64,000 bases of DNA from Scleroderma bovista (lineage: Eukaryota > Basidiomycota > Agaricomycetes > Boletales > Sclerodermataceae). Under the pieces are notes generated by a model. It saw nothing but the letters and a program-made list of their open reading frames with translations. It did not search any database and was not told the DNA's origin. Below, piece after piece: positions 23,154 through 34,572 of the stretch (positions are counted from its first letter, which is position 1; every line of letters begins with the position of its first letter). Location of the stretch: the NCBI GenBank assembly GCA_037178675.1, contig JAYMGJ010000603.1, forward strand, positions 1 through 64,000, written 5' to 3'. The translations under genes and the position numbers were made by a program.

Positions 23154-23876
23154 CACTGCAAGCATTTCTCAATGTTTTATGACAAAACATTATAAAAATA
23201 TAGAAGAAAGAGATACTCTTTTGTTTACAATTTTGTTTAACAAAAAACACAAATATCATACAGCATCATTTTGTCATTTTCTTTGCCAAAACATCATTTG
23301 AGATCATTTCTTATGTTAGAACTATAAAAAATTTAACCTTTTTCTTCTGCCTGTTCCTTGAAAAACAAATAAAGAAAGGAAAATGTAACTTTTCTCATAG
23401 CAAGAATTTCAGTATGTTTTATTAGAAATAAGATACCATATTATTTCTAAAAACATGTTGAAAGAAAACAATAGATTTTTCTTCAAGAAACATGATTGTT
23501 TCTGGATACTGATTGGCTGGCTAGAGTGTTATGACCAAAAATATATAGTATATTTCCTAAACATTTATTTTTGTGGAATAGAGTATCTTTTGATTCAATT
23601 TTTCACTGCAGAAAATTGAAAATACTTGCTGTGGGAAAATTTACATTGTTATTTCTTTATTTGTTTTGCAAGGGAGAGGCAAAAGAAAAATGTTAAATAT
23701 TTTATACTCTCAACATAAGAAATGATCACAAATCATGTCTTGACACAAAAATGACAAAAATAATGCTGTATGATATTTGTCTTTTTTGTTGAACAAAATT
23801 GTAAATAAAAGAGTATCTCTTTCTTCTATTTTTTTTCCAATGTTTTGTCATGAAACATTGGGAAATGCTTGCAGTG
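23154..23876. mobile_element. CACTA-like foldback MITE (723 bp)
   Basis: Begins CACTGCAAGCATTTC and ends GAAATGCTTGCAGTG, flanked by 3-bp duplications TCC (23151-23153, 23877-23879). CACTR termini plus a 3-bp duplication are typical of CACTA (CMC) elements. The two arms are inverted copies almost to the middle (for example AAACAAATAAAGAAA near 23363 and its complement near 23657), so the element is nearly one large hairpin. It is AT-rich and encodes no transposase. Confidence 0.85.
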
Positions 23877-24050
23877 TCCCCAGCAGCAAGTCATAGTGAG
23901 TGCTGCACTGCCTCTCTTGTTCTCAATCCACCATCAGCTAACGAGCACCTCAGCTCACCCCTCTGCACATACTTTTATGAGGGTCCATGATATAGAAAGG
24001 TGGTGGTCTGGACAGGGAAGGTCTAGCCTGGAAGAAGGGAGAAGGAGAGC

Positions 24051-24254
24051 TGTAGGGTAACCTCAGTATGCTGGCAAGCTACTACTATATTAGTATATAC
24101 CTGTAGGGTAACTACAAGGTATTAGTAGGTAGGAAAGTGGTTAGTAGATGGTACTCACCCTCAGTATGCTGGCAAGCTACTGAGGGACTATGGTAATAGA
24201 CTCTACTGTATAGTGTGATGAAAGCTTATGTAAGTAGGTAAACATACCATAACA
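24051..24254. repeat. Short dispersed repeat, copy 1
   Basis: Shares CTCAGTA..GGCAAGCTACTGAGGGACTA, AGGCTTATGTAAG-like and TGTAG/TAACA ends with 37030-37264. It carries the GCAAGCTACT motif twice. The ends TGT..ACA suggest a small LTR or MITE, but no target duplication is seen. 23880-24050 has no gene. Confidence 0.5.
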
Positions 24255-24831
24255 AATCCATTTATACTCCAACACATGACTGAATCACCTGCCCTCTGTC
24301 TCTCTCTTTGCACCCACCTACTGCTCCCTGATACCCTGGATGGTGTATGACTTCCTGGTGAGCAGGTATCCCACCCTCCCAGTGGCTCCACCTCACCCTA
24401 GCCAAGCTATCACTCAGCCCAGCCCAACCTATGCAGATTGTGCACCACCAGACTCCTGAGTGACAGATGAAGCTAGAAGGTAAGTAATCTTCCAAACCCT
24501 GCACTTCCTCTCTTTGACATCAGTCCCTCCAGTGGCTCTTGATATGTCTTCTTTGGACTTCCACTGGTGCACTCCACAGCACACACTGCATTGGGGTCCT
24601 CAACACTGATCCGGGCACAGGTGTGTTGTGTTCTTCAAATTCTGACAACAACTAAATACAAGCACTTCATCCTTAGCAGGACAACAACAACAACCTGCCA
24701 GCATCACCAGGATGGACCAACACAGCAATGCCAACTCCACTGATGGTGTTCACAATCATCCCATAAGTCCTTACCACCACCACCACCACCATTGCCACCA
24801 TGTTCCTTACCACCACTCACATCACTTGCAC
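24255..24831 (+). other. No recognised gene; CCA/CAA-rich stretch
   Basis: Pyrimidine-rich sequence, then CAACAACAACAA and a (CCA)n run near 24775-24800. An ORF from ATG 24712 gives a His-rich low-complexity peptide. It could be a retroelement leader next to the repeat at 24832; nothing firm. Confidence 0.4.
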
Positions 24832-25811
24832 TGTCATGCACCAAACAGGTTTGGTACAGTGAACATGGAAGATAATGCCTATATTGAATGATCCTTATGT
24901 GAAGGATAAGCATGACAGACCCTCATCGTAGCCATCTATCACACAAGAAGACTATCCTAATGCAAGAGATGAATGCCAACATCCAGCAGTCATCCCTCAC
25001 ACAAGAACCACCAAGAAGCAGAAGAAACTGAAGGAATAATGTCAATTATGGTATGAGAAAGGAATGCACCCTTCTGCAGTCCAATTCCCATACCAGAACA
25101 GTCAAAGAAGCTGAAGAATTGATGGAGAAAGAGAAGAAACAATTTTTAGTGCCCAAATGTCATTTTTAGGCACCTGGTGCCAGCATTCTGATATTTTGAA
25201 TAGTTCCACCATTTCTGAAGCTATCAGGCATGTGACTATACCATCAGAGAGCCCAGAGCATGGTCTATCTGCCTGTCAAGTTCCGATGTGAATCTGTTCA
25301 TTTCCCATGGAGATCATCAGGTAAATTTTGAGGGAAAGATAATCCATTATAATCACCAAAGGGGGGTTGACAATGGATTATAATCCCATATCTATCATTA
25401 TCAATCCCCCTTTGATGATTATAATGGATTATCTTTCCCTCAAAATTTCCCTGATGCATATTCCCCCCACAATCCAGAAGCTCGTCTCATTGCTCACTAT
25501 GGAGTCTGTATTTTCTCTGGATCATTTCTCCACTATTGCTGCAGATCTCCACTATGTCCTGCTCTTAGGACAGCCTCTCCCAGAGTTCCCATGCACTGCC
25601 TGGCACATATCTTCCCAGCCTGCTCCCTCAGTCCCCCTTGTTCTCAGTCAGCGTGTTCTCCTTGTCAGTCCTGCGTCAAGGACGTACTTTGGTCATCTTA
25701 GGTCTATTGTCAAGCTTGAAAAGTCTTCTCTGGTCATCTCTGTGTCCCCTGATTCCTCTGTCTATGGTCCCTTCCTCCCAGACCCCTGCCATGTCCATCT
25801 TCCTCTGTTGT
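24832..25811 (-). repeat. Family A LTR-like repeat, inverted, 3' half only
   Basis: Reverse complement of the last ~840 bp of family A, starting TGTCATGCACC on the plus strand. It contains MITE 1 (25315-25457) and reads on the plus strand as the conserved ORF starting at 25498 (MESVFSLDHFS). It abuts repeat A2 at 25812 at CCTCTGTTG, so it was truncated when A2 arrived or by later rearrangement. Confidence 0.75.
25315..25457 (-). mobile_element. Palindromic MITE, 143 bp, copy 1
   Basis: Starts CATCAGGTAAATTTTGAGGG and ends CCCTCAAAATTTCCCTGATGC; the terminal inverted repeats are about 50 bp. Comparison with uninterrupted family A copies (GGAGATATTCCCC) gives a 2-bp duplication AT. The second copy, in opposite orientation and also 143 bp, is at 53926-54068. 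No coding capacity. Confidence 0.8.
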
Positions 25812-27738
25812 TGTGAGTCAAAGTGAGGGTTTAGGTTGAAAAAACAACCAAAACACAGCACCAATAGACAAAAGAATGAGTGGTGGTTTGCCTGTGCAGA
25901 ATCCAGACAGGAGTTGGGTTGAAATTGGGGGTGCTACACAGAGAGGGAAGTGCAGCAAGGGGACAGGGATGCCTCAGATGTCCAGAGGCAAGGAAGATTG
26001 ACTTGAATAAAGCCTAGACTCCACTTGAGCCTAGTAAGAAGAATATAACTTGAATAACTTGGGTAGATTTGATGATAATGAGCCTTTAGACCTTCAATGA
26101 AGCCTACAAGGACTCAAGGACTTGAAGAGAAATGATAGAGGGAGACTGAGAGAGGGATAATTTCATACTATTGGGTCTATGATCACTGGGCTGAGTCCAG
26201 GGGGTTTAAATATGTGAGGGGGGCACAGCATAAAGTACAAAAAGAGAAGGGAGTAAGCAGAATTTGTCAAGGACTGGTAAGGGATTGGTAAGAGCTTTGT
26301 AAGGGGTTTGTAAGCAATCAGTAAGCAAGGGATAAACAGGAATGAGTAAGCATAGGGAGCATGAATAAGCTGCTGAGTAAAGGAATGAGTAAGCTGCATG
26401 ACAAGATTGATTGGTAAGGGAGTGAGTCATCAGCTGAGTAATATATCAAAAATGCAGAAGGGATAGAGTAATACTGATGACAAGAGAGCATCAGTAAGCA
26501 AGGGATGAGTCACTGCACAGCAAGAGGAGTCATTGATGCACAGCCATGGGAGGCTGTGTACCACAGGAACTTGACAGGCCAACAATGGGGAAGATCTGAG
26601 ACAAATAGGGGGATTGATCTGAGACAGTACAGCCACAAGAAGGGTACCAGAGGTCCAGAGGTCTTTGGGGGGTCAGCATACACTAAGGTATAGTGCATGT
26701 GTTCTAATGCCACTGAAGTGCAACCATGAGCTCCCTTGATGAGCTCTCTTCTGGGAAAGAATGAGAGAGAGAGTTCTTCTTCCTAACAGCACTATAAAGT
26801 GGGGGTATAACTGTCATGGTGCTGGAGGACACCATCTGAAAGTAGGGAAGTGGATAGAGTATTGAATTCAATGCATCCAGGAAAGCGAGACAAACAACAG
26901 AGGAAGATGGACATGGCAGGGGTCTGGGAGGAAGGGACCATAGGCAGAGGAATCAGGGGACACAGAGATGACCAGAGAAGACTTTCCAAGCTTGACAATA
27001 GACCTAAGATGACCAAAGTACATCCTTGACACAGGACTGACAAGGAGAACACACTGACCAAGAACAAGGGGGACTGAGGGAGCAGGCTGGGAAGATATGT
27101 GCCAGGCAGTGCATGGGAACTCTGGGAGAGGCTGTCCTAAGAGCAGGACACAGTGGAGATCTGCAGCAATAGCAGAGAAATGATCCAGAGAAAATACAGA
27201 CTCCATAGTGAGCAATGAGACGAATGTCTGGATTGTGGGGGAATATCTCCATGGGAAATGAACAGATTCATGTCAGAACTTGACAGGCAGATAGACCATG
27301 CTCTGGGCTCTCTGATGGTATAGTCACATGCCTGATAGCTTCAGAAACAGTGGAGCTATTCAAAATATCAGAATGCTAGCACCAGGTGCCTAAAAATGAC
27401 ATTTGGGTGCTAAGAATTGTTTCTTCTCTTTCTCCTTCATTTCTCCATCAATTCTTCAGCTTCTTTGATTATTCTGGTATGGGAGTTGGACTGCAGAAGG
27501 GTGCATTCCTTTCTCATACCATAATTGACATTATTCCTTCAGTTTCTTCTGCTTCTTGGTGGTTCTTGTGTGAGGGATGACTGCTGGACATTGGCATTCA
27601 TCTCTTGCATCAGGATAGTCTTCTTGTGCGATAGATGGCTATGATGAGGGTCTGTTGTGCTTATCCTTCACATAAGGATCATTTGATATAGGCATTATCT
27701 TCCATGTTCACTGTACCAAACCTGTTTGGTGTGTGACA
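25812..27738 (+). mobile_element. Family A LTR-like repeat A2, complete
   Basis: 1927 bp from TGTGAGTCAAAG to GTGTGTGACA. It has a TATA-like TTTAAATATG near 26207, a cluster of GGTAAG-type units (26270-26420) and the conserved minus-strand ORF (27215-26868). No flanking duplication is seen. The TG..CA ends and lack of internal genes favour a solo LTR; the parent element is not in the window. Confidence 0.7.
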
Positions 27739-28050
27739 TCACCCCCAAACTCAAGTTTGGGGGTCAGGTTGCCTTGACGGCGCAATCTGCTTCAATTGGA
27801 TGGATCAGATGGCTTAACTGAGCCGTTTACAGTATCTCCTTGATGTTTCCACCCAGGTACTCAAGCAGTGAGCCCATCAGAGCTCCCCATAGCACTCGTT
27901 GGTGCCCTCAGCCCTACAGGTGAGTTTGAGTGGCCTTGGACAAAATGCAGCCCTATCCCACATGCTAACCCCTCCGTTTCTTCAGTGATTGGGTGTATTT
28001 CATTGATGGCAAGGTGGTTGAGGCCATTTGTGCCTGCTCTTGCAGGCCTT
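27739..28050 (-). repeat. Relic of an older copia-like linker region, inverted (left part)
   Basis: Its reverse complement matches 29715-30020 inside Copia-1 over about 310 bp (for example TGCTGAAGAAACGG-like, GGCTCATCAGAGC and CCCCCAAAC blocks). Together with 31274-31422, to which it joins when Copia-1 is left out, it forms the target into which Copia-1 inserted. It includes the palindrome CCCCCAAACTCAAGTTTGGGGG. Confidence 0.6.
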
Positions 28051-28458
28051 TGTTGAAAGACCTACTTTGTCACTACCATTCTCTAGGCTTTACTATTAGT
28101 TTCCTTATTTGTGTGACGAGTATCCTTAGGTAAGCACGGAGGATTTTTCATCCGCTCAAGGACTCTTTTCACCTCAGTGTTCCACACCAGACACTGAGGT
28201 AAGACATCTAGTCACACTTTCCTTTACTTAGTACTCACTTAGTTTGCCTCTGAGCTAGGTCAGTTATATATCTATAGTGTTCCACACCAGACACTGAGTT
28301 TGCCTCTGAGCTAGTTCCCTGCATGAGCCATCTAACAAAAGGTTATGAGCCCTGTTGGCCTACAAAACTAGACAAGCAACAATACTACTTGTGCTATCAA
28401 GACTACTACTCCTACTTGCAAGATGTCTACTCCACCCTCCACTTCAACAGCTGGAAAA

Positions 28459-29488
28459 TGAAAACTTCAACTGTAGCCTCGACAGCATCAGTCAAGTCCA
28501 TGGGTACAAGTCGTTTATATGATGTACCATCACTCGAAGACAACAGAACGAATTACCAGATGTGGAAATTTCGTGTCCACATGGTCTTAGGTGTTAGAGG
28601 TCTATGGAAAGTCGTCACTGGAGACGAAGCCCAACCGGATGAAGTAACTCATCCAGTCGAACATGAAGATTGGCTCTCAAGAGACTGAGAAGCCCTCATG
28701 CAGATCACTCTTACTTTAAAGGATGAACCCCTTAGTAGGGTACTGTACACGACACCGTCCGTGAGCACTACGAGGGGAAAGGAAAACAATCTATTGCCTA
28801 CCTTATAAGCAAGCTCTTCTGAAATACACTCTCAGATGATGAATCTATGGAAACACAATTGAATTCCATGTTGCAGAAGGCCAACATGCTGAAAATGCTT
28901 GGCCAACCACTCGAAGACTCTCTTGTCATGATCGCCATGGTAATCTCGCTCCCACCTACCTATTCTACTCTTCAGACCATTTTAATGGCTGCCGATGACA
29001 AACTCATGGTGGATGCTGTCATCAGCCAAGTCCTAATTGAGGAAAGGTTGAGGAAGATAGCCTCGACTCATTTGGCTCTCGCTGCGAAGACAACGGGACA
29101 ATCTAAACAGAAAGGAAAGGGAAAAGTTAGTAAAGAGGATAAAGGAAAAAAGTTGTGCACTTACTGCTCGAAGAGCAGTCATACCAAGGATGAATGTTGG
29201 GTGAAGAAAGCCGCTGAATGCTCAGAGAAAGATGATATGTCGAAGGAGCAAGCTGATGAAAAGGAGTTAGCAGCCCGTGTCGTGAAAACGGGATCAACCC
29301 ACTTACCACCACTCCATCTATTCTTGGCACAACAGACTGGCATCCCTATTCAAAGGGATTGTGTCATTGACTCCACTGCGTCCACACACACTATGTGCCG
29401 TGAATGCGATCTATTCGACTCGCATCACCCACTGTGGCCTCCCCACCTCACTACCCCCAGCAATGGCAGAACCATCTCCGCAATATGA
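28459..29488 (+). pseudogene. Copia-1 Gag and protease start
   Basis: From ATG 28459: VPSLEDNRTNYQMWKFRVHM and GLWKVVTGDEA, the usual copia Gag start; stop TGA 28686-28688 at LSRD-EAL (Arg expected). A frame change near 28745 follows a deletion of the VLYTT..HYEGKG segment. The second part (28847-29488) has the zinc knuckle CTYCSKSSHTKDECW and protease DCVIDSTASTHTMC, where the usual DSGAS active site reads DSTAS. Both changes suggest it is inactive. Confidence 0.75.
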
Positions 29489-30881
29489 AATGGGAGACAG
29501 CCTGGACTGGGCACCTATACCCCCAATCACCGGTGACAGGACACCACACGAAACATTTGCTAAAAATGGACTACCAGTCAGAAAGCTCGAGTGCAGAGCA
29601 CCAGGGGACATATCAGATGTCAACCGCCCTGGAGATGACTCCATAACACCCAGCCAAATGGTCCAACCGCAATTAAACAAGCCAAAATCAAACAGATTTG
29701 ATGGCGAGAGCCGAAGGCTCACAATAGCGAGCACAAACGGCCTCAGCCATGTCACCATTGATAGAATACACCTAAATGCTGAAGAAACGGGAGGGTTAGC
29801 ATGCAGGACAGGCCAACAATCCATCAAAAGATGCTCGAACTCACCTGGAGGCTTGAGCACACCAATGAGCACTGTGGAGGGCTCTGATGAGCCCATTGCT
29901 CGAGTACCTGCGTGGAGACGTCGAGAGGAAGCTGTAAATGGGTCAGTAAATCCATCCATTCCATCTGATCGAGGGAGATCACGCTATCAAAGTGACTCGA
30001 CCCCCAAATTTGAATCTGGAGGCGAGAGAATGGAAGCAGACATTAGAAAGGATGAAAAGCAGACAGATGATGAGGGACACACCTACCAAAGGGCCCCAAA
30101 TCGACCGCTCGAGCCGCTGACTTGAAACACGCCTCCTACAGGCAAAATGGACGGCTGGAGGGTGTCAACAAGCACTGACGGCTCTGATGGGCCTACCACC
30201 CAAGCTCCTGTGTTGAAACAGCAAGAGGACACTGTAAGTGGGTTAGCAAAGCCATCCAATTGATCCAATTGATCCGGATCACGCCATCAAGGCAACTCGA
30301 CCCCCAAACTCAAGTTTGGAGGTGAGATGATCAAATTGGAGGTTAGAAGGGATGGGAAACAGACGGATGGAGATGGACATACCTGCCAAAGGGTCCTGAG
30401 TCACCTGCTCGACCCACTGACTCGAAACGTGCCTCCCACAGGCAAAACAGACAACTTGAGGGCACCAGATTGCAGGCGAGGTGGATATCTGCGCAGGAAT
30501 GACCTGGTAACCTGTCAAAACGGACGTCAAAGGGCTGTAAAGGAAGGAAAAGGTCAGCTAAGTGCAAATGGAATGGAAAGCTTACCTTGGTCAGTTGAAA
30601 TGGATGACGACAAGAGCTGCAACATTGCATGCAGCCCAAAGGCCACAATGGAGTCATGTGACCTGAGTCACATGGTCAACGCACATGATACCTCAACAAA
30701 GGGACTCACTGCACTCTACAACATGCCTGGCTGTTGTGACCTCCAGTCCACAGCTGTATCTAATAAAATAAATGATTCTCCTGCCCATCCATTTGGCGAA
30801 TCTAACAGCCCACGCGATCACAATGCAATCGAGACGGACAATCTGCCAACCACATCTACAACCAATGTGTGCGCTTACTAA
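29489..30881 (+). pseudogene. Copia-1 integrase remnant and tandem-repeat linker
   Basis: One frame from about 29489 to TAA 30881, with TGA near 30123 and two near 30260. It starts with the copia integrase end (TPHETFAKNGLPV) and then enters a linker not recognised as RT. The linker holds units of about 295 bp: STPKFESGGE..RPLEPLT-NTPPTGK and STPKLKFGGE..HLLDPLTRNVPPTGK. The second unit keeps CGA (Arg) where the first has TGA. The last 150 bp before the LTR may be a pol tail. The function of the repeated linker is unknown. Confidence 0.5.
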
Positions 30882-31273
30882 AGCACGGACAGCAGAGCCA
30901 CCCGCACGAGATTTGCAATGGACTCAAGCATTGCACATTGAGTGGGTGCATTATACCATTCGTTTTTATTGTCATAGGTATGCAAACCTATACTATACTA
31001 TTCTACTAAGGACTACTTGTCGAGTGGGTGTGTTGAAAGACCTACTTCGTCACTACCATTCTCTAGGCTTTACTGTTAGTTTCCTTATTTGTGCAATGAG
31101 TATCCTTAGGTAAGCACGGAGGATTTTTCATCCACTCGAGGACTCTTTTCACCTCAGTGTTCCACACCAGACACTGAGGTAAGACATCTAGTCATACTTT
31201 CCTTTACTTAGTACTAACTTACTTAGTTTGCCTCTGAGCTAGTTCCCTGCATGAGCCATCTAACAAAAGCCTT

Positions 31274-31422
31274 CAGTGCTCACCATCAAGCTCATCCATT
31301 TGCAGCTCAGACACTCAACTGCCATTTGTGCTTGCACTTGCAGGCCTTTGGTTGAGAGTTCTGGGGTTGTATGCAGGATGGTTGATGCTAGGTATGTCCC
31401 TTCGTGCCCTAGACTCGAGCAC
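31274..31422 (-). repeat. Relic of an older copia-like linker region, inverted (right part)
   Basis: The reverse complement resembles about 29600-29730 of Copia-1 (GGGACATA..ATCAACC, GCAAGCACAAATGG). It continues 27739-28050 across the Copia-1 insertion. Confidence 0.5.
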
Positions 31423-32631
31423 TGTGAGTCAAAGTGTGGGTTTAGGTCAAAACAACAACCCAAACACAACACCAACAAAGGACTACAAAATTGTGCGAGT
31501 GGTGGTTTACCTCCGCAGTGTCCAGAGAGGATGTGCTGAGGAAAGGGGAAGGGGATCTACACCAACAAGGTGATGCAGACAATGATGCAGGATACTCCTG
31601 GGGTACAGGAGCAATAAAAGATGAAGGGGATAGATGTCTGGACTCTTCCTATAGCCTAGGAAGTGTCAAAGCAGGGATTGAGTAGACTGGGACTGAAGTA
31701 GCAATACTACACCTAGAGGTTGGTGCAGCAAAGGGGCAAGAGGGCTCCTGACGTTCAGAAGCAATAGGGGATGGAGGATTGACAGGCTAGACTCTGCTTG
31801 AGCCTAGAAATACTTGAACTGGAATAACTTGAATAAACTTGAATATCAGAGTCTTTAGACCGAGGGATGACTGTCTGATACGTCCAGACAGAGCAGAATA
31901 GAGAGGGAATTCAAAATAATGGGTCTTTTTTTCTCTGGGCTGAGCCGAGGGGGTTTAAATACATGAGGGGGGCACAGCATAAAGTACAAAAAGAGAAGGG
32001 AGTAAGCAGAATTTGTCAAGGATTGGTAAGGGATTGGTAAGAGCTTTGTAAGGGGTTTGTAAGCAATCAGTAAGCAAGGGATAAGCAGGAATGAGTAAGC
32101 ATAGGGAGCATGAATAAGCTGCTGAGTAAAGGAATGAGTAAGCTGCATGACAAGATTGATTGGTAAGAGAGTGAGTCATCAGCTGAGTAATATACCAAAA
32201 ATGCGAAATGGATAGAGTAATACTGATGACAAGAGAGCATCAGTAAGCAAGGGATGAGTCACTGCACAGCCAGAGGAGTCATTGATGCACAGTCATGGGA
32301 GGCTGTGTACCACAGGAACTTGATAGGCCAACAATGGGGAAGATCTGAGACAAATAGGGGGATTGATCTGAGACAGTACAGCCACAAGAAGGGTACCAGG
32401 GGTCCAGAGGTCTTTTGGGGGGTCAGCATACACTAAGGTATAGTGCATGTGTTCTAGTGCTGCTGAAGTGCAACCATGGGGTCCCTTGACAAGCTCTCTT
32501 CTGGGAAAGAATGAGAGAGAGAGTTCTTCTTCCTAACAGCACTATAAAGTGGGGGTATAACTGTCATGGTGCTGGAGGACACCATCTGAAAGTAGGAAAG
32601 CGGATAGAGTATTGAATTTGATGCATCCAGG

Positions 32632-34572
32632 TGTCAAGACTGGTTCTCCTCAACGATCTTACTAGGAGGTCCAGAGGTGCAGGGAACTAATGAGGAGGTA
32701 AGTCCAGACACTAGTAGGTGCTAGTTAGTGCGGAGAGTCAAGTCCGGGTCAAACGAACAAAGTCCGGGCACTAGAGAAGCACAGGGAGTAAGTCCGGGTT
32801 TTTGTGGAGTAAGTCTGGACCACAGGAAAGTGGTCCGGAGTTGAGTGCAGCTTGTCCGGAGTGAAGGACATCCCAGAGGTGGGATAAGTCCTGAGAGGTC
32901 TAGCATCGAGTCTGGGACAGAGGTGGCTTTTGCCCTCGTGCGAGTAGGAGACTTGCTAGGATCGGACATAGGACCAAGGGGACAAGATAGGATGGAGGCC
33001 AGAGTTGGCTGGAGTTCAGGAGTGCAGGTGAACAGATAGATTAGGAGAGCATAGTGGGTAGTACAGAGTGGGGAGTATCTTAGTCAAGATTTGATCTAAG
33101 GAAACTACTAGGCCAGAGTATAGTAGTTTATATAGTAATGAGACTAGAGGTGAGTATATACGGTGACAAGTAAACATCTTAGTTGGGACAAGGGATGGAG
33201 CAGAAACGGACAGGAAAATAAAGCAGGTACAGGAAAATAAACCGGAGTGGGAGCAGACACAGGGAACTAGAGATACAGGGACGATGGAGGAAAAGCAGGG
33301 ACAGTGAAGTAAAGGGAACTAGGTCGGAAGAGGACAGGTAAGGGTTGGAGGTGGACTTAACTAATGTTAAGTCCGGAGCGATGTCCAGGACCAGAGGAAG
33401 TGGAACTGGAGGAAGTGGGACCAGAGGAAGTGCAAGAGCGGAGGGAGTGTACAGCTGGAGGAAGGGCGGAGTAGCTGGAGGAAGGTCCGGAGTTGGACAT
33501 GGAAATATCCAAAGCCATTGGTGGACCTGACAGAGGGAGTGGAGCAGAACAGGAGCAGACCTGAGCCGGAGTTGGATGTACCAGCCAGAGTTGGGCTATG
33601 TTGCAGACAAGACCAAGGGAGTGGCCAGACTGAAACCGGAGTAGCGACAAGTGGTAGGTACAGGTTCGACATGGCAGAGTTAGACCACAGATGTGTCTAG
33701 AGGAAGACAGGGGTTAGTCCTGAGGTGGAGATGGACATAGTGACCAGAGTTGAGCTGGAGTGCAGCTATGAGGCTGGAGATGGCTGGACTGATCTGGAGT
33801 TGCGTCTATGCCTAAGGAGAGGTCAGGCAGGCCAGGGTTAGATGTCAGAACCGTTTCCTCCGACGAACTCCGACGCAAGCGGAGTTAAGTGCGAAGGGTT
33901 GTCGACGACAGGTGGAGGAGATGCGGAAGGGTTTGAGGACTTGGCTTCAGCGTATGTGCTGCGCCCTTGCGATACCTGCGTCCTCGTATTTCGGAGGACT
34001 AAGGGACAGAGAGACGGAGGTCCGACGAAGGTCGGAGTTGCCAGAAGGCAGAGGAGACAGAGGAGGGCAGAGGAGAGTTCGCGGGAGGTATTCAAGCTGA
34101 TATTCGAACTGAGGGACAATCCCCTCAGTGTGCGGAGTACTTATACTTTACATCGGGAATGTACAGTAACCGAGAAGCGGAGAGAAACACAGCGGAGACG
34201 TAGGTAAGAGTCTGCGGATGACAAACGGATGAGTAACATACACGGAACGGAGATCAGTGATAAGCGTAACGGATCAAAAGGTTAACGGATCACAGCTATG
34301 AGTAACCATATCTAATCTAAAACGGGAACAAAGGAAACAGGAACAGAGACGGAACGGAAGCATACGATAACCGGAGGCATAGGCGCGGAACTATATACCA
34401 AAAGGAGACGGAGCGTCAATAGTCGGAGCGGAGATGGATACATAGCGTCGGAGGTGTGCGATTACGATCGGACTTGAGTTTACAACAGACTAGAGGCCTT
34501 GCGGAGTCACGAGGCGTCACGCGGTCGTGACATTAGACCAGAGTTGCGACTGGGAAAAGTATGGATATGACA
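32632..34572 (+). mobile_element. Solo LTR, family F, nested in A3
   Basis: TGTCAAGACTGG..GGATATGACA with perfect 5-bp duplications CCAGG (32627-32631, 34573-34577). Repeat A2 provides the empty site. It carries LTR D (33843-34532); without it and its duplication the element is about 1.25 kb, matching 20858-22082. Confidence 0.92.
33843..34532 (+). mobile_element. Solo LTR, family D (690 bp), nested in LTR F
   Basis: TGTCAGAACCG..GGTCGTGACA with perfect duplications TTAGA (33838-33842, 34533-34537). It is markedly CpG-rich compared with its surroundings and with the old fragment at 11101-11235, so it is the youngest layer of this nest. Confidence 0.92.

Larger units (their letters stand above)
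28051..31268 (+). mobile_element. Copia-1: Ty1/copia element with two LTRs, internally deleted
   Basis: LTRs at 28051-28340 and 31031-31268 start TGTTGAAAGACCTAC; the first has an extra ~52-bp duplication. Flanks carry GCCTT (28046-28050, 31269-31273). The primer binding site GGTTATGAGCCCTG (28341-28354) resembles the half-initiator-tRNA-Met site of copia elements. Inside are gag-protease, a jump to the integrase C-terminus, a long linker with tandem units, and no reverse transcriptase. It cannot move on its own. Confidence 0.8.

Noticed and set aside
24712..24840. His-rich ORF after the CAACAA run
   Set aside because: Low-complexity codon repeats (CCA)n; it ends in the family A repeat and has no splice-supported extension.
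29411..29959. 182-aa minus-strand ORF in Copia-1
   Set aside because: Similarity to a plus-strand ORF at 27868 is explained by the inverted linker relic; the sense frame continues from the integrase.
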